Assembly (NCBI RefSeq): GCF_013409625.1
Contig: NZ_JACCBF010000001.1
Span: forward strand, 3,227,001-3,291,000
Origin: Nocardioides kongjuensis
Lineage (GTDB): Bacteria > Actinomycetota > Actinomycetes > Propionibacteriales > Nocardioidaceae
Reading direction: 5' to 3'
Length of the DNA stretch: 64,000 nucleotides
In this document: piece after piece, positions 1-10,144 of the stretch
How positions within the stretch are numbered: the first letter of the stretch is position 1
How the letters are laid out: every line of letters starts with the position of its first letter
Position numbers and translations under genes: made by a program
Notes under the pieces: model-generated
Databases searched by the model: none
What the model saw: the letters and a program-made list of their open reading frames with translations, nothing else
Told to the model about the DNA's origin: nothing

Positions 1-818
1 GGGACCATGACCACGAGGCCGGCGATCACCGCCGCAGCCGCACGACTGCCGCTCGTCACGACCGAGAGCAGCGCCGCAGCGGCGCACGCGGCGACGACGG
101 CGCGGTACCAGACCTGCTCGCTGCGCCGCCACAGGTACATGCAGGCGGCGAACGCCATCACGCCCGCCTCGCCGAAGGCGTTCGGGTGGTGGGTCAGCCC
201 GATGCTGCGCCCGGCGATCGAGCCGCCGATCGGCGAGTAGGCGACGCTGAGGGTGTGGCCGGCGACGTAGCTCCACAGCAGCACGTCGACCGTGCGCCAG
301 CCCGGGGCCCAGATCGCCAGCAGCCCGACCAGGCCGACCAGGACGACCAGCCACTGCACGAACTGCAGGGCGCTGATGACCGGTGACGGCGAGAAGACCG
401 TGGACAGGGTGCCGACGGTCAAGATGATGAGGACGCCGATGACGTAGCCCAGCGGCAGCCGCACCGGCCGGCCGATGATCGTCGGCAGCAGCAGCACCAC
501 GGCGAGGCCGAAGACCAGGTCGGTCGGCGTGACCGGCGTGTTCTCGCTCGGCGCCAGGCCCTTGTACATGGGGGCGGTGGCGAAGGCCGCGATCATGGCG
601 AGCATCGCCATCCGCTCGCGACCGAGCACCGCGAGCGCGGCGACGAAGCCCGCGAGGCCCACCCCGATCGCGGCCGCGATCGGGCCACGGGCCGAGGCCG
701 CCGCGAGGAGGACCGCCAGGAGCACCAGGAAGGCGGTCACGACACGGCGCTGCACCACGCCGTTGCTGCCGTCGCCCCTGACCGCCGTGGGCGGTCGCGT
801 GGTGGTCTGGTTCGGCAC
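1..818 (-). CDS. O-antigen ligase/polymerase-like membrane protein, 5' part only
   Basis: The reading frame runs leftwards from GTG at 818 off the window edge, giving about 272 residues. Six or more hydrophobic segments are visible (for example residues 28-45, 50-62, 100-115, 125-140, 150-170). The loop motif [11 protein letters not shown] resembles the conserved His-Pro-Asn region of Wzy/WaaL O-antigen ligase family proteins, which join or polymerise glycans on the outer face of the membrane. A GAGGAGA ribosome site sits 3-4 bases before the start. The C-terminal half lies outside the window, so the exact subfamily is open. It is transcribed away from the MoaD-like gene. Confidence 0.7.
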   Translation of the reverse strand, partial: MPNQTTTRPPTAVRGDGSNGVVQRRVVTAFLVLLAVLLAAASARGPIAAAIGVGLAGFVAALAVLGRERMAMLAMIAAFATAPMYKGLAPSENTPVTPTDLVFGLAVVLLLPTIIGRPVRLPLGYVIGVLIILTVGTLSTVFSPSPVISALQFVQWLVVLVGLVGLLAIWAPGWRTVDVLLWSYVAGHTLSVAYSPIGGSIAGRSIGLTHHPNAFGEAGVMAFAACMYLWRRSEQVWYRAVVAACAAAALLSVVTSGSRAAAAVIAGLVVMV

Positions 819-911
819 TGGTCTCCTCGTCGGGTCCGCTGTCGTCGTACCGACAACGGCGGAAGGGAGTCTAGGCGACGGACTAACTCGTCGTGGCCGA
901 TCGGCGAGCGA

Positions 912-1187
912 TCAGCCGCCCGCGAAGGGAGGCAGGAACTCGACCGTCTCCCCCGGTTGCACGACGACCGCGGCCGGGTCCGTGGAGGACACCGGACGCT
1001 CGCCGACGAGCACCGAGCAGACGCCCACGACCTCGGGCAGTCGGGTGCCCGCATGCCGCCCGACCACCTCGGCGCGCAGCTCGGCGAGGGTCAGCGGGCC
1101 GGCGACGGCCACCTCCTCCTCCGCGATCCCGGCAGCCGCGCGGGCAGCCGCCCAGTACCGCACCCGGATGACCTGCGTCTCACTCAC
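912..1187 (-). CDS. MoaD/ThiS-family sulfur carrier protein
   Basis: A 91-residue protein with a beta-grasp pattern ending in PPFAGG. The C-terminal Gly-Gly is the adenylation and thiocarboxylation site of ubiquitin-like sulfur carriers (MoaD for molybdopterin, ThiS for thiamine, others for cysteine or thioamide routes). The start is GTG at 1187, with weak AAGGG upstream; longer in-frame starts run into the glnR leader and look unlikely. No MoeB/ThiF activating enzyme is nearby, so the pathway cannot be assigned. It is divergent from glnR; the 133-base gap holds both promoters. Confidence 0.75.
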   Translation of the reverse strand: MSETQVIRVRYWAAARAAAGIAEEEVAVAGPLTLAELRAEVVGRHAGTRLPEVVGVCSVLVGERPVSSTDPAAVVVQPGETVEFLPPFAGG

Positions 1188-1320
1188 TGCGTCGACCCTT
1201 CCCCGTTGCCTGCATATTTCGGTATCGTCCCTCACCAGAAAACTGGCCGTTGCCCAGCGTTGCGTTTCGGTCTCGACTCGGTGTCGCCCGAAACAGGCAG
1301 ATGCCGGTGAGGAGGCCAGC

Positions 1321-2061
1321 ATGAGCACTCTCCTTCTGCTGACCAGCGCCCTGCAACCCTCGGCCGAGGTGCTGCCGGGTCTCGCGCTGCTCGGTCACCA
1401 CGTCAAGATCCTGCCCGCCGAGGGCAGTGCACTGCTCGACGCCCCCGACGCGGACCTGCTGCTCGTCGACGGCCGCCAGGACCTCGCGGGCGCCCGCGAC
1501 CTGTGCCGGCTGATCCGCACGACCGGGACCGACGTGCCCGTGCTGCTCATCGTCACCGAGGGCGGCCTGGCCGTCGTCAACCACGACTGGGGCATGGACG
1601 ACGTCGTGCTGCACACCTGCGGACCCGCCGAGCTCGAGGCCCGGATCCGGATGGCGATCGGCCGGCTCACCGCGGCCCGCGACGCCGCCGACCCCGACGC
1701 CCACCTGATCCGCTCCGGCGAGGTCGTGGTCGACGAGGCGACGTACACCGCCAAGGTGGGTGGCCGCACGCTCGACCTGACCTTCAAGGAGTTCGAGCTC
1801 CTCAAGTTCCTCGCCCAGCACCCCGGCCGGGTGTTCAGCCGCCAGCAGCTGCTGCAGGAGGTGTGGGGCTACGACTACTTCGGCGGCACCCGCACGGTCG
1901 ACGTCCACGTCCGGCGGCTGCGCGCCAAGCTCGGTCCCGAGAACGAGACCCTGATCGGCACCGTGCGCAACGTCGGCTACCGGTTCGTGCTGCCGTCGAA
2001 GGAGTCAGCGGCGGAGGCCGACGCAGCCGCCCTCGCCGAGCACGAGCAGCAGGACGCCTGA
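1321..2061 (+). CDS. glnR: GlnR, OmpR-family global nitrogen regulator
   Basis: 246 residues: an atypical receiver domain (about 1-120) and a winged-helix DNA-binding domain (about 135-232, with [20 protein letters not shown] and the recognition region [16 protein letters not shown]). The N-terminus [13 protein letters not shown] and the segment [11 protein letters not shown] are typical of actinobacterial GlnR, which controls glutamine synthetase, ammonium uptake and nitrite reduction genes. GlnR receivers keep an Asp (LLLVDGRQD) but work without a dedicated kinase. The ATG follows GAGGAGG with good spacing. In Mycobacterium tuberculosis glnR also precedes mshD, as here with one gene between. 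The adjacent GltB-like gene fits a nitrogen theme. Confidence 0.92.
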   Translation: MSTLLLLTSALQPSAEVLPGLALLGHHVKILPAEGSALLDAPDADLLLVDGRQDLAGARDLCRLIRTTGTDVPVLLIVTEGGLAVVNHDWGMDDVVLHTCGPAELEARIRMAIGRLTAARDAADPDAHLIRSGEVVVDEATYTAKVGGRTLDLTFKEFELLKFLAQHPGRVFSRQQLLQEVWGYDYFGGTRTVDVHVRRLRAKLGPENETLIGTVRNVGYRFVLPSKESAAEADAAALAEHEQQDA

Positions 2062-2075
2062 CTGCCGCCCGGCGG

Positions 2076-3623
2076 CTACGACGTGCGTCCCTGCTCGTCG
2101 AAGTGGTCGGCGGTGTGCATCAGGCGCATGACCTGCTCGCGCAGGTCGGGGCCGAGCTCGCCCCAGCCGTCCTTGTACCCGTAGACCGACGCCAGCGAGC
2201 GGGCGTCGTAGTCGCCGTTGAAGATGTCGACGTCGGCACAGGTGATCAGCGCCGGGTGCGGTACGCCGACCGCCGCCGAGACCCGGGTCAGCTCCTTGCG
2301 CAGGGTGCGCAGGTAGACCGCGCACCGCTCCGCCTTCGACACCGGGTCGAGACCGTGGACCAGCCACGGGTTCTGCGTGGCGATGCCGGTGGGGCAGTGG
2401 TCGGTGTGGCACTTCTGCGCCTGGATGCAGCCGATGGAGAGCATCGCCTCGCGGGCGACGTTGATCATGTCGGCACCGAGCGCGAACGCGACGACCGCGT
2501 TGTCGGGCAGCCCGAGCTTGGCCGAGCCGATGAACGCGATGTCGTCGGTCAGCCCCAGCTCAGCGAAGGTGCCGTAGACCCGCGAGAACCCCATCCGGTA
2601 CGGCACCGCGACGGAGTCGGCGAAGATCAGCGGCGCCGCGCCGGTGCCGCCCTCGCCGCCGTCGACCGTGATGAAGTCGACGCCGCGCTCGCGCGGCGAC
2701 ATCAGGCGGGCGAGCTCCTCCCAGAAGTCCATCGCGCCGACGGCCGACTTGATGCCGACCGGCAGCCCGGTCTCGGCGCCCAGCAGCTCGACGAAGTCGA
2801 GCATCGAGTCGACGTCGTGGAAGGCGGTGTGCCGCGAGGGCGACGCGCAGTCCTTGCCCTCCGGGATGCCGCGGATCTGCGCGATCTCGGCGGTCACCTT
2901 CGCTGCCGGCAGCAGCCCGCCCAGACCCGGCTTGGCGCCCTGGCTCAGCTTGATCTCGAGCGCCTTCACGGGGGCCGAGTCGATGAGCTCGAGGAGCCGC
3001 GGCAGCGAGAAGTCGCCCTTCTCGTCACGGCAGCCGAAGTACGCCGTACCGATCTGCAGGACGAGGTCGGCCCCGTTGCGGTGGTACGGCGAGATCGCGC
3101 CCTCGCCCGTGTTGTGCAGGCACCCGGCCGCAGCCGCGCCCTTGTTGATCGCGGTGATCGCGTTCGAGGACAGCGAGCCGAAGCTCATCGCCGACACGTT
3201 GACGACCGAGCCGGGCCGGAATGCCTTCGCCCGCCCGCGCGGCCCGCCGAGGACCTTGGCCGCCGGCAGGGTCCAGTTGGCGTCCTGGTCGCTCGGCAGC
3301 TTGTCGGCGAAGGTGCGCTGCTTGATGTAGGCGTGACCCTGGACGTGCTCGACGTCGACGTCGGTGCCGAACCCGAAGTAGCTGTTCTCCTCCTTGCTGG
3401 AGGCATAGATCCAGGTCCGCTGGTCGCGGCTGAACGGCCGCTCCTCCTCGTTGCTGGTCACGATGTACTGCCGCAGCTCGGGACCGATCGTCTCCAGCCA
3501 GTACCGGAAGTGGCCGATCACGGGGAAGTTGCGCTGCAGCGCGTGCTTCTTCTGGGCGAGGTCGCGAGCGGCGAGGGCCCCGAGCGCAGCGGCGGCCCCA
3601 CCCACGGCGTGGCTCAGCTTCAT
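2076..3623 (-). CDS. FMN-binding glutamate synthase family protein (GltB central domain)
   Basis: 515 residues. After a short hydrophobic N-terminus (about 8-22) comes a TIM-barrel FMN domain like that of the glutamate synthase large subunit: KLSQGAKPGLGG, then FITVDGGEGGTGAAP, then a cysteine cluster CIQAQKCHTDHCPTG that matches the 3Fe-4S ligands of GltB. The glutamine amidotransferase domain and the C-terminal beta-helix of full GltB are absent, so this is the stand-alone form found in many bacteria, whose physiological reaction is not well defined. It converges on glnR with a 14-base gap. The ATG at 3623 is chosen because upstream sequence overlaps the mshD promoter. Confidence 0.85.
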   Translation of the reverse strand: MKLSHAVGGAAAALGALAARDLAQKKHALQRNFPVIGHFRYWLETIGPELRQYIVTSNEEERPFSRDQRTWIYASSKEENSYFGFGTDVDVEHVQGHAYIKQRTFADKLPSDQDANWTLPAAKVLGGPRGRAKAFRPGSVVNVSAMSFGSLSSNAITAINKGAAAAGCLHNTGEGAISPYHRNGADLVLQIGTAYFGCRDEKGDFSLPRLLELIDSAPVKALEIKLSQGAKPGLGGLLPAAKVTAEIAQIRGIPEGKDCASPSRHTAFHDVDSMLDFVELLGAETGLPVGIKSAVGAMDFWEELARLMSPRERGVDFITVDGGEGGTGAAPLIFADSVAVPYRMGFSRVYGTFAELGLTDDIAFIGSAKLGLPDNAVVAFALGADMINVAREAMLSIGCIQAQKCHTDHCPTGIATQNPWLVHGLDPVSKAERCAVYLRTLRKELTRVSAAVGVPHPALITCADVDIFNGDYDARSLASVYGYKDGWGELGPDLREQVMRLMHTADHFDEQGRTS

Positions 3624-3705
3624 GCATGCAGTCCTACCGCGTCGTGCTGTCGCATGTAAACGGCCGGCCCGGAACGCACCGGGGCGGCCGGATAGCGTGG
3701 GAGAG

Positions 3706-4560
3706 GTGACCTCGGACCTCCCCCTCCTGACCGACACCTCCGCCCTCGACGCGATCGGGCGGGTGCGCGACGCCAGCCGGGAGGCCGACGGGACCGACCC
3801 GGTCGACGAGGCGGTGACCCTGCGCCTCAAGCACCACGGGCTGAGCGGCACGGGCGCGTGGGTGAGCGGCGAGGGCTTCGCGCTGCGGCACGAGGGCTCG
3901 CTCGACCTCGCGGTCGCCCCGTCGTCTCGAGGACGCGGTCTGGGCGGTGCGCTCGGCGAGCTCGCCGTCGCCGCGCCCGGAGCGCTGAGCGCCTGGTCGC
4001 ACGGCGACCACCCGGCCGCCGCTGCGCTCGCGCGCCGCTGGGGGTTCACCCGCACGCGGGAGCTGTGGGTGATGCGCCGGCCGGCCGCCGTACCGCTGCC
4101 GGCCGCGGAGCCGCCCGCCGGCGTACGGATCCGCGACTTCGGCGCCTCGGACGCCGACGCGGTGCTCGCGGTCAACGCCGCGGCGTTCGCGCACCACCCC
4201 GAGCAGGGATCGCTCGACGCGGCCGGACTGGCGGAGCGGATGGCCGAGCCGTGGTTCGACCCGGCCGGCCTGCTGCTCGCGGTCGACGACGACGGCGCCC
4301 TGCTCGGCTTCCACTGGACCAAGCAGCACGACGCGTCGCTCGGGGAGGTGTACGTCGTCGGCGTCTCCCCCGCCGCGCAGGGCCGCGGCCTCGGCCGGGT
4401 GCTCACCGTCGCCGGGCTGCAGCACCTCGCGGCACGCGGAGTGGCCGAGGTGCTGCTCTACGTCGAGTCCGACAACACGCCCGCACGGCGGCTCTACGAG
4501 GATCTGGGCTTCCAGCACGCCGCCGCCGACACGCACGTGCAGTACCAGCGGGCGGACTGA
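3706..4560 (+). CDS. mshD: MshD, mycothiol synthase (double GNAT domain)
   Basis: 284 residues with two GNAT folds. The N-terminal one (about 40-130) is degenerate; the C-terminal one (about 140-284) carries AFAHHPEQG, GFHWTK, the acetyl-CoA loop SPAAQGRGLG and LYVESDN...LYEDLGF. These are MshD signatures. The enzyme acetylates cysteinyl-glucosaminyl-inositol with acetyl-CoA to finish mycothiol, the main actinobacterial thiol. The start is GTG at 3706: a TAGCGT box ends 7 bases before it and there is no useful ribosome site, which suggests a leaderless mRNA. An in-frame GTG at 3697 is an alternative. Divergent from the GltB-like gene. Confidence 0.93.
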   Translation: MTSDLPLLTDTSALDAIGRVRDASREADGTDPVDEAVTLRLKHHGLSGTGAWVSGEGFALRHEGSLDLAVAPSSRGRGLGGALGELAVAAPGALSAWSHGDHPAAAALARRWGFTRTRELWVMRRPAAVPLPAAEPPAGVRIRDFGASDADAVLAVNAAAFAHHPEQGSLDAAGLAERMAEPWFDPAGLLLAVDDDGALLGFHWTKQHDASLGEVYVVGVSPAAQGRGLGRVLTVAGLQHLAARGVAEVLLYVESDNTPARRLYEDLGFQHAAADTHVQYQRAD

Positions 4561-4607
4561 CACAAGATTCCGCGTAACCCCGACACCGATGAGTAGATTT
4601 ACCCACC

Positions 4608-7600
4608 ATGAGCTCTGTCACCGATGGCGAGCCGGGTCCCGAGGACTCCCGGCTCACCGAGTCGCGCTCCGGGCGCGGCCGGGGGCGCAGAGGCATGCTC
4701 TGGCGGCGCCACGACGAGGACGTCCCCGCCGTCGGTGAGCTCGACGCCGACGACATCCAGGAGCTGCTGCGCCGCAGCAACACCTCGGTGCCGCTCGAGG
4801 TCGAGGTCGACGAGCCGACAGCCGTCGCCGAGGAGGCGCCGTACGACGACATCGCGTCGCGTGTCGGCAGCCGCACCGGTGCGCTCCCCGACCCCGGTGA
4901 CGTCGACGACGTCGACTGGGGATCGATGGTCGAGCCGCACACGCCTGACGACCTCGACAGCGTCGACAGCGACGACGCCCCGGGCTCCGACCGCTTCGGT
5001 CCCGGTCCCTCGACCGACTGGGCCAGCGTCATCGACCGCTCCCTCGGGCGGCCGCTGACCGAGATCGAGCCGCACGAGTTCGAGGCCGGCTCCAGCGCCG
5101 CCACCGACGACCCGTCCCTGCGCGGCACGCTCACTGACCGGCTCCAGCGGATGCGCTCGGAGTCCGTCGAGGAGCCCGAGGACGTCGCGGCCGAGGAGAC
5201 CGAGGACGACGGGACCGGAGCCGAGGCCGATGACGCCGCGGAGCAGGAGGAGCAGTCGCAGTCGGGCGACTGGTCGGCGATCATCGCGCGCGCCACGGAG
5301 CGTCCCTTCGGCGATGCCCACGGCGTCACCGAGCCGGCCGCCGAGGACGAGCCGGTTGTCGAGCCGGAGTCCGGGCCGGTTGCCGAGTCGGAGCCGGTGG
5401 ACCCGCTGACCGCCGAGGTGTGGGTCGAGGAGGGCGACGCCGCCCCGGAGCCCGAGCCGGTCGCCGAGGTCGAGCCCGTGGTCGAGCCGGAGCCGGAGCC
5501 GGAGCCCGTGGTCGAGGCCGCGCCGGTGGCCGAGCAGGCGATCCCCGATCACCGCCTCACCGACGAGGAGGCCGGCCAACGGGTGATCGCGGCCGCCGTC
5601 GACGGCGGCTTCGCGGAGCCGACGCCGGTCCCCCAGCCCAAGGGCCTGGCGCGCCTGCGTCGCCGTCAGGGCGCGGGATCCGCGCCGCGGCCGCAGGCCC
5701 GCCCGCTGCAGGAGGTCGTCGAGCCGCCGCTGCTCGAGGAGCCGATCCCCAACATCGACCGGACCGACGACGTGCCGCGCCGGCCGGAGGAGGTCCTGGC
5801 CCACGCGCGGGCCGAGATCGAGGCCGAGCTGGTCGCCCCGGTCGAGACCACCGACGGAGCGGAGGCGACCGAGGTCGCCGTACCCGACAACGCCGAGGTG
5901 GTCGCCGCCCTGGCCGCCCGCCTGCGACGCGACGCCGAGCTGGCCGCGGCCGAGCAGGCTGCCGAGCGGCTCGCGGCCGAGGAGGCCGCCCGGCTCGCCC
6001 ACGAAGCCCGCGCCGAGGCGGACCGGCTGGCCAACGCCGCGTCCGCGCAGCGCGAGGAGGCCGAGCTGCGCGCCGTCGAGCACGCCCGGCTCGCGGCGGA
6101 GGCCCACGAGGCCCGCGAGGCAGCCGAGGCCCGTGCCCGGGTGATGGCCGAGGCGGCGGCGGTCAGCGCCGCCGAGCACGCCGAGTTCGCCCGCCGGATG
6201 CTCGAGGAGCGGGAGGCCGCCGAGCGGACCTCCGCCGAGATCGCCCAGGCCCGTGCCCTCGCCGAGGACGCAGCACGCCAGCAGGCCGCCCTCGCCCAGG
6301 ACGCCCACCGGGCCGCCGAGGCCGCCGAGGAGCGGGCCCGGATCCTGGCCGAGCAAGCAGCCGCCAGCGCCGAGGAGCACGGCGCGCTCGCCCGCCAGGC
6401 CGTCGAGGAGCGCGCGGTCGCCGAGCACGCCGCCGCCGAGCACGCCCGCCTCGCCCAGGAGGCCCAGGCCTCCCGCCGCCTCGCCGAGGAGGCCGCGCTC
6501 GAGCAGGCCGAGCTGGCCCGCCTCGCCCTCGAGACCGCCGAGGCCGCCGAGCGCCGCGCCGGCGAGGCCGCAGCCCGCGCCGAGGAGCAGTCCGCCGCCC
6601 GCGTGGCCGCCGACGAGTCCGCGACCCAGCAGGCCCGCCGCGCCGAGGAGGCCCACCAGGCCCGACTGCTCGCCGAGCAGGCGGCCCGTCAGCAGCTGGA
6701 GCTCGCCACCGAGGCCCAGGCGGCCGCAGCGGCCGCCCACGCCTCCGCCGCCGCGCTCGCCGAGGAGAAGAAGGCCGCCACCGAGGCCCTCGCCCTCGCC
6801 TCGGAGGTCGCCACCGAGGCCACCCGGGCACGGGCCGAGGCCGAGGAGCGCGCCGCCGCCGCCCTCGCCGAGCTCGAGCAGTCCGCCGCCGCTCACACCA
6901 GTGCCGTCGAGAGCCTGCGCTCCGAGCTGGTCGAGGCCGAGGAGCGCGCCCTCGAGCACGCCCGCGCCCGCGCCGAGGCCGAGGCCCGAGCCGCCGAGCT
7001 CGCCCGGGAACGCGAGCGCGCCCTTGCCGACGCCGCCGCGCTCGCCCAGCAGGTCGCCCAGATCCGGGCCAACCTCGCTGCGGAGGTGCCGGAGGTCCCC
7101 GCGAGCGAGCCCCCCGTCGAGCCTGAGCCCGTGCCGGAGCCCGTGCTGCTGGTCGAGCCGGAGCCCGAGCCGGAGCCCGAGCCGGTCGTCGAGCCGGAGC
7201 CCGAGCTGCTGGTCGAGCCGGAGCCCGAGCCGGTCGTCGAGCCGGAGCCCGAGCTGCTGGTCGAGCCGGAGCCCGAGCCGGTGGTCGAAGCGGAGCCCGA
7301 GCCGCTCGCCGAGCCCGAGCCCGACGTGGCCGAGCTGGTCGACGCCGAGCCGGCGACCGACGTACCTCCGGTGAGCGACCTTGCCGCCCAGATGGCGCAG
7401 ATCCGCGCCCGGCTGGCCGAGGAGGATGCTCCCACCGACGAGCCCGAGCCCGCCGACGAGCTCGAGGACGAGGTCCCCGCGGAGCCCGAGGCGCTCGGCG
7501 TCACCGGGGTGCTCGGCCGCCACGCCGACCGCGGCCCGTCGCTGATGGACCAGTGGCGAGCGACCGCGAGCACCCCCGACCCGACCGGTGAGACCGACGA

Positions 7601-8315
7601 GACCGAGGAGTTCCTCGACGACGTCGAGACCCTCGACGTGGCCGCCGAGGACGCCGAGCCCGCACCGGAGCTCCTCGCCGAGCCGGAGCCTGCACCGGAG
7701 CCGGAGCCCGAGCCGGAGCCGGAGCCGGAGCTCGTCGTCGAGCCCGAGCCCGTCGTGGAGCTCGAGCCGGAGCCGGAGCCGGTCGTGGAGCCGGTCGTGG
7801 AGCCGGTCGTGGAGCCCGTCGTGGAGCCCGTCGTGGAGCCCCAGCCCGTGGCCGTCGACGTCCCCGCGCCCAGGCCGGTCGCCAAGCCCGTCCCGTTCCA
7901 CGCCAAGCGCGGGAGCGACAGCCTGGCGCCGCTCGCGATCCTGGTCGCGCTCGGCCTGGCGGCCGTGGTCGGCATGCGGGCGATCAAGGGCACCCTGTGG
8001 GACGACATCACGTTCAGCGCGACCCTCACCGCGGTGGCGGCGATCCTGCTCGGCTACGCGCTCAAGGCGAGCAACTCCTCGCGCAGTGTCAGCATCGACG
8101 AGAGCGGCGTCCTCAAGGTCACGCAGGGCGACACCAACAGCACCTTCGACCTGACCAGCCCCAACACCAAGATCGAGCAGACGGGGACGCCGGGATCCCG
8201 GGCGTGGCGGGTCCTCATCCTGCGGCGCAGCATGGCGCCGGTGGTCATCGACTCCCGGATGGTCGACGCCCACACCTTCCTGGAAGCGCTGCGCCAGTGG
8301 CAACCGGACCTGTGA
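4608..8315 (+). CDS. 1235-residue coiled-coil membrane protein with C-terminal PH-like module
   Basis: Not a family I recognise. In order: an acidic N-terminus with three short repeats of type DW-S/A-x-I-x-R (W104, W138, W222); a very long Ala/Glu/Arg-rich coiled coil (about 428-828); a Pro-Glu-Pro-Glu-Val linker (about 837-907); a short repeat of the coiled-coil end (QVAQIRANL and QMAQIRARL); a second Glu-Pro linker (about 1017-1081); two membrane helices (about 1103-1122 and 1132-1150); and a soluble tail of about 85 residues with [14 protein letters not shown] and [12 protein letters not shown]. The tail is shared with the next gene and with the gene at 57410. TAGATT 8 bases before ATG suggests a leaderless start. 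It may be a cytoplasmic scaffold anchored near the membrane; that is inference. Confidence 0.85.
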   Translation: MSSVTDGEPGPEDSRLTESRSGRGRGRRGMLWRRHDEDVPAVGELDADDIQELLRRSNTSVPLEVEVDEPTAVAEEAPYDDIASRVGSRTGALPDPGDVDDVDWGSMVEPHTPDDLDSVDSDDAPGSDRFGPGPSTDWASVIDRSLGRPLTEIEPHEFEAGSSAATDDPSLRGTLTDRLQRMRSESVEEPEDVAAEETEDDGTGAEADDAAEQEEQSQSGDWSAIIARATERPFGDAHGVTEPAAEDEPVVEPESGPVAESEPVDPLTAEVWVEEGDAAPEPEPVAEVEPVVEPEPEPEPVVEAAPVAEQAIPDHRLTDEEAGQRVIAAAVDGGFAEPTPVPQPKGLARLRRRQGAGSAPRPQARPLQEVVEPPLLEEPIPNIDRTDDVPRRPEEVLAHARAEIEAELVAPVETTDGAEATEVAVPDNAEVVAALAARLRRDAELAAAEQAAERLAAEEAARLAHEARAEADRLANAASAQREEAELRAVEHARLAAEAHEAREAAEARARVMAEAAAVSAAEHAEFARRMLEEREAAERTSAEIAQARALAEDAARQQAALAQDAHRAAEAAEERARILAEQAAASAEEHGALARQAVEERAVAEHAAAEHARLAQEAQASRRLAEEAALEQAELARLALETAEAAERRAGEAAARAEEQSAARVAADESATQQARRAEEAHQARLLAEQAARQQLELATEAQAAAAAAHASAAALAEEKKAATEALALASEVATEATRARAEAEERAAAALAELEQSAAAHTSAVESLRSELVEAEERALEHARARAEAEARAAELARERERALADAAALAQQVAQIRANLAAEVPEVPASEPPVEPEPVPEPVLLVEPEPEPEPEPVVEPEPELLVEPEPEPVVEPEPELLVEPEPEPVVEAEPEPLAEPEPDVAELVDAEPATDVPPVSDLAAQMAQIRARLAEEDAPTDEPEPADELEDEVPAEPEALGVTGVLGRHADRGPSLMDQWRATASTPDPTGETDETEEFLDDVETLDVAAEDAEPAPELLAEPEPAPEPEPEPEPEPELVVEPEPVVELEPEPEPVVEPVVEPVVEPVVEPVVEPQPVAVDVPAPRPVAKPVPFHAKRGSDSLAPLAILVALGLAAVVGMRAIKGTLWDDITFSATLTAVAAILLGYALKASNSSRSVSIDESGVLKVTQGDTNSTFDLTSPNTKIEQTGTPGSRAWRVLILRRSMAPVVIDSRMVDAHTFLEALRQWQPDL

Positions 8316-8920
8316 GCGACCACGACGTCGACCCGATGGTCGCGCTCCGCCTCGAGCGCGACGACCTGGCCCGCCGACTGGCCGACAGCCAGGACGAGGT
8401 CGCGCGGCTGAGCGCCGCGCTGGAGAGCTCGCGCGCCGAGGTCGCCGCACTGGCGGCCGGTGGCTCGCTGTCGCTGTTCGAGGGCGACCCGCAGCCCGGC
8501 GACCGGCTGACCGGCGACGGCAGTGACCCACGGGTGCTCTCGATGGTGCTTGGCGCCACGGCGGTCGTCGCCGGCATGGTGGCGCTGCTGACCCTGCTCA
8601 ACGGCAAGCTGGCCACGCCCTTCGGCGTCGTGATCGTGCTCGTCGCGATCGGGCTCGGCTGGGCCGCGGCCCGCACCCGGGTCGTCCCGGTCGAGGTGAG
8701 CGTCAGCCGCGGTGTCGTCTACGTCGAGCAGGGCGAGTCCACCCACCGCTTCGACATCCGCAAGCCGGAGACCCAGGTCGAGGTGGTCGGCCGCCCGGGC
8801 GAGCCGGGCTTCCAGGTCCGCTTCCCGCGCAAGGCGATGGAGCCGTTCGTGATCGACGGCTCGATGGTCGACGGCGAGGAGCTCCTGCGCCAGCTGCGCG
8901 AGCACCGCCCCGAGCTCTGA
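8312..8920 (+). CDS. Small paralogue of the upstream protein: coiled coil, two TM helices, PH-like tail
   Basis: 202 residues. The GTG start overlaps the upstream TGA as GTGA, so the two genes are translationally coupled. A short coiled coil (about 8-50) leads to two membrane helices (about 75-95 and 103-119) and a tail (about 125-202) that aligns with the upstream protein: GVVYVEQGE against [20 protein letters not shown] against [28 protein letters not shown] against [17 protein letters not shown]. The beta-rich tail resembles bacterial PH-like domains by pattern only. The pair probably form a hetero-oligomer. No function is known. Confidence 0.85.
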   Translation: MSDHDVDPMVALRLERDDLARRLADSQDEVARLSAALESSRAEVAALAAGGSLSLFEGDPQPGDRLTGDGSDPRVLSMVLGATAVVAGMVALLTLLNGKLATPFGVVIVLVAIGLGWAAARTRVVPVEVSVSRGVVYVEQGESTHRFDIRKPETQVEVVGRPGEPGFQVRFPRKAMEPFVIDGSMVDGEELLRQLREHRPEL

Positions 8921-8929
8921 CCCCTCGCC

Positions 8930-9039
8930 GACCCGGCTCGAACTGGCCCGGATTCCGCGTCGACCCGGCAGGAAGTGCCTCGAACGCGAGCCACTTTCTG
9001 CCGGGTCGGCGGTGTCCAGGGGCCGGTTCGGGCCGGGTC
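8930..9039. repeat. Four-box nested inverted repeat, copy 1, at a convergent gene junction
   Basis: Outer boxes 8930-8949 (GACCCGGCTCGAACTGGCCC) and 9020-9039 are inverted with 18 of 20 matches. Inner boxes 8960-8981 and 8989-9010 are inverted with 19 of 22. All carry a GACCCGGC core. A second copy with the same layout is at 47931-48040, also between two convergent genes. The outer boxes touch the stop codons on both sides. It can fold as a hairpin and may end transcription from both strands, like REP or BIME elements. Confidence 0.8.
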
Positions 9040-10057
9040 AGCCGAGAGCGGCGCGCACCCGCCCGGCGATCTCGCGCACGGCGGCCCGGCTCGTGCGACC
9101 GACGCCGAGGATGTTCAAGAACCCGTGGATCTGGTCGACGTAGCGCTTGAGCTCGACCTCGGCTCCGGCGTCCACCATCCGCCGGGCGTACTCCTCGCCC
9201 TCGTCGCGCAGCGGGTCGAACCCGGCGGTGGCGACGAAGGCGGGCGCGAGGCCGGCGGGGAGGTCGATGTCGAGCAGGTTCATCCGCTCGTCGACCTGGT
9301 CCTCGGGACGAGGCAGGTAGGTGTCGTTGAACGACTGGATCGACTCGGCGGTGAGGTACAGGCCCTCGCCGAACAGCCGCAGGCTCTCGGTCGACCGGTC
9401 CGCGTCGGTGCACGGGTAGACGAGCAGCTGGAAGGCCAGCGGCAGGCCGGCGCGGGCAGCGGCGATCGCGGTCCAGGCGGCCAGGTTGCCACCGGCGGAG
9501 TCCCCGGCGACGCCGATCCGCCCGGGGTCGACGTCGAGCTCGCCGGCGTTCTCGTGCACCCAGCGCAGCGCGGCCTCGGCGTCGTCGAAGGCGGCGGGGA
9601 AGGCCGCCTCGGGGCCGACCCGGTACTCCACCGCCAGCACGCGCACGCCCGACTCCTCCGCCAGGAGGCGGCAGGGGGCGTCGTGGGAGGCGAGGTCGCC
9701 GTAGAGGAAGCCACCTCCGTGGAAGAACAGGAGCAGCCCGGTCCCGACCCGGCGTGACGGCTCGTACAGACGCGCCGGCAGGTCGGCCACCGCGAGGTCG
9801 CGGATGCTGCCGATCGGCTGGCGGCCGCCCACCAGGGCGGCGTTCTCCCGCATCGCGGCGCGTCCCTCGGCGATGCTCTCGCCGGCGAGGTCACCCTTGC
9901 GCGCCAGCCGCTGCAGGGTCAGCATCACCTGGACGTCGGGCGCCAGCGTCTGCCCGTCGAGGACGAGGGCGCCGCCGGACACCAGTCGCTGCGCCCGGGC
10001 GGGCAGTCCCATCAGGGTTGCCAGGGTCCGGGCCTCGACCGCGGTTCGGATGCTCAC
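9038..10057 (-). CDS. Alpha/beta hydrolase, hormone-sensitive-lipase family esterase
   Basis: 339 residues. The oxyanion-hole motif HGGGFLYG, the nucleophile elbow GDSAGGN, the acid [11 protein letters not shown] and the catalytic His in QIHGF are all present in the order and spacing of the HSL (LipH-like) carboxylesterases, which cut short acyl esters in the cytoplasm. An N-terminal cap of about 95 residues precedes the motif. I take GTG at 10057: TATGTT lies 7 bases upstream (leaderless pattern). ATG at 10069 is in frame but has GGAAG only one base away. It is divergent from ppk and shares the promoter region with it. Confidence 0.85.
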   Translation of the reverse strand: MSIRTAVEARTLATLMGLPARAQRLVSGGALVLDGQTLAPDVQVMLTLQRLARKGDLAGESIAEGRAAMRENAALVGGRQPIGSIRDLAVADLPARLYEPSRRVGTGLLLFFHGGGFLYGDLASHDAPCRLLAEESGVRVLAVEYRVGPEAAFPAAFDDAEAALRWVHENAGELDVDPGRIGVAGDSAGGNLAAWTAIAAARAGLPLAFQLLVYPCTDADRSTESLRLFGEGLYLTAESIQSFNDTYLPRPEDQVDERMNLLDIDLPAGLAPAFVATAGFDPLRDEGEEYARRMVDAGAEVELKRYVDQIHGFLNILGVGRTSRAAVREIAGRVRAALG

Positions 10058-10104
10058 GGGCGACAACATACTTCCAGTACGGCGCCGCGCGCCGTCCCGT
10101 CCGT

Positions 10105-10126
10105 CGTCACCCCGCGTTCACCCGGA
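10105..10126 (+). promoter_or_regulatory. Candidate PHO box upstream of ppk1
   Basis: Two adjacent 11-base units, CGTCACCCCGC and GTTCACCCGGA, match the direct-repeat layout of the PhoP operator known from Streptomyces (G[G/T]TCACC core). It ends 18 bases before the ppk1 ATG. ppk is a PhoP target in Streptomyces, which supports the reading. The first unit is the weaker. Confidence 0.55.
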
Positions 10127-10144
10127 GGTGCCACACTCGCGAAC

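Noticed and set aside
1503..3659. A 718-codon rightward open frame across glnR and the GltB-like gene
   Set aside because: Arg/Pro-rich shadow frame over two genes with clear homology.
7120..7850. Tandem DNA repeats of GAGCCGGAGCCC type
   Set aside because: They follow from Glu-Pro codon runs inside the coiled-coil protein and are not a separate element.
4599..8531. A 1310-codon open frame on the minus strand
   Set aside because: It mirrors the coiled-coil gene; its Leu/Gly/Arg-rich translation is the antisense of Ala/Glu codons, with no motif or ribosome site.
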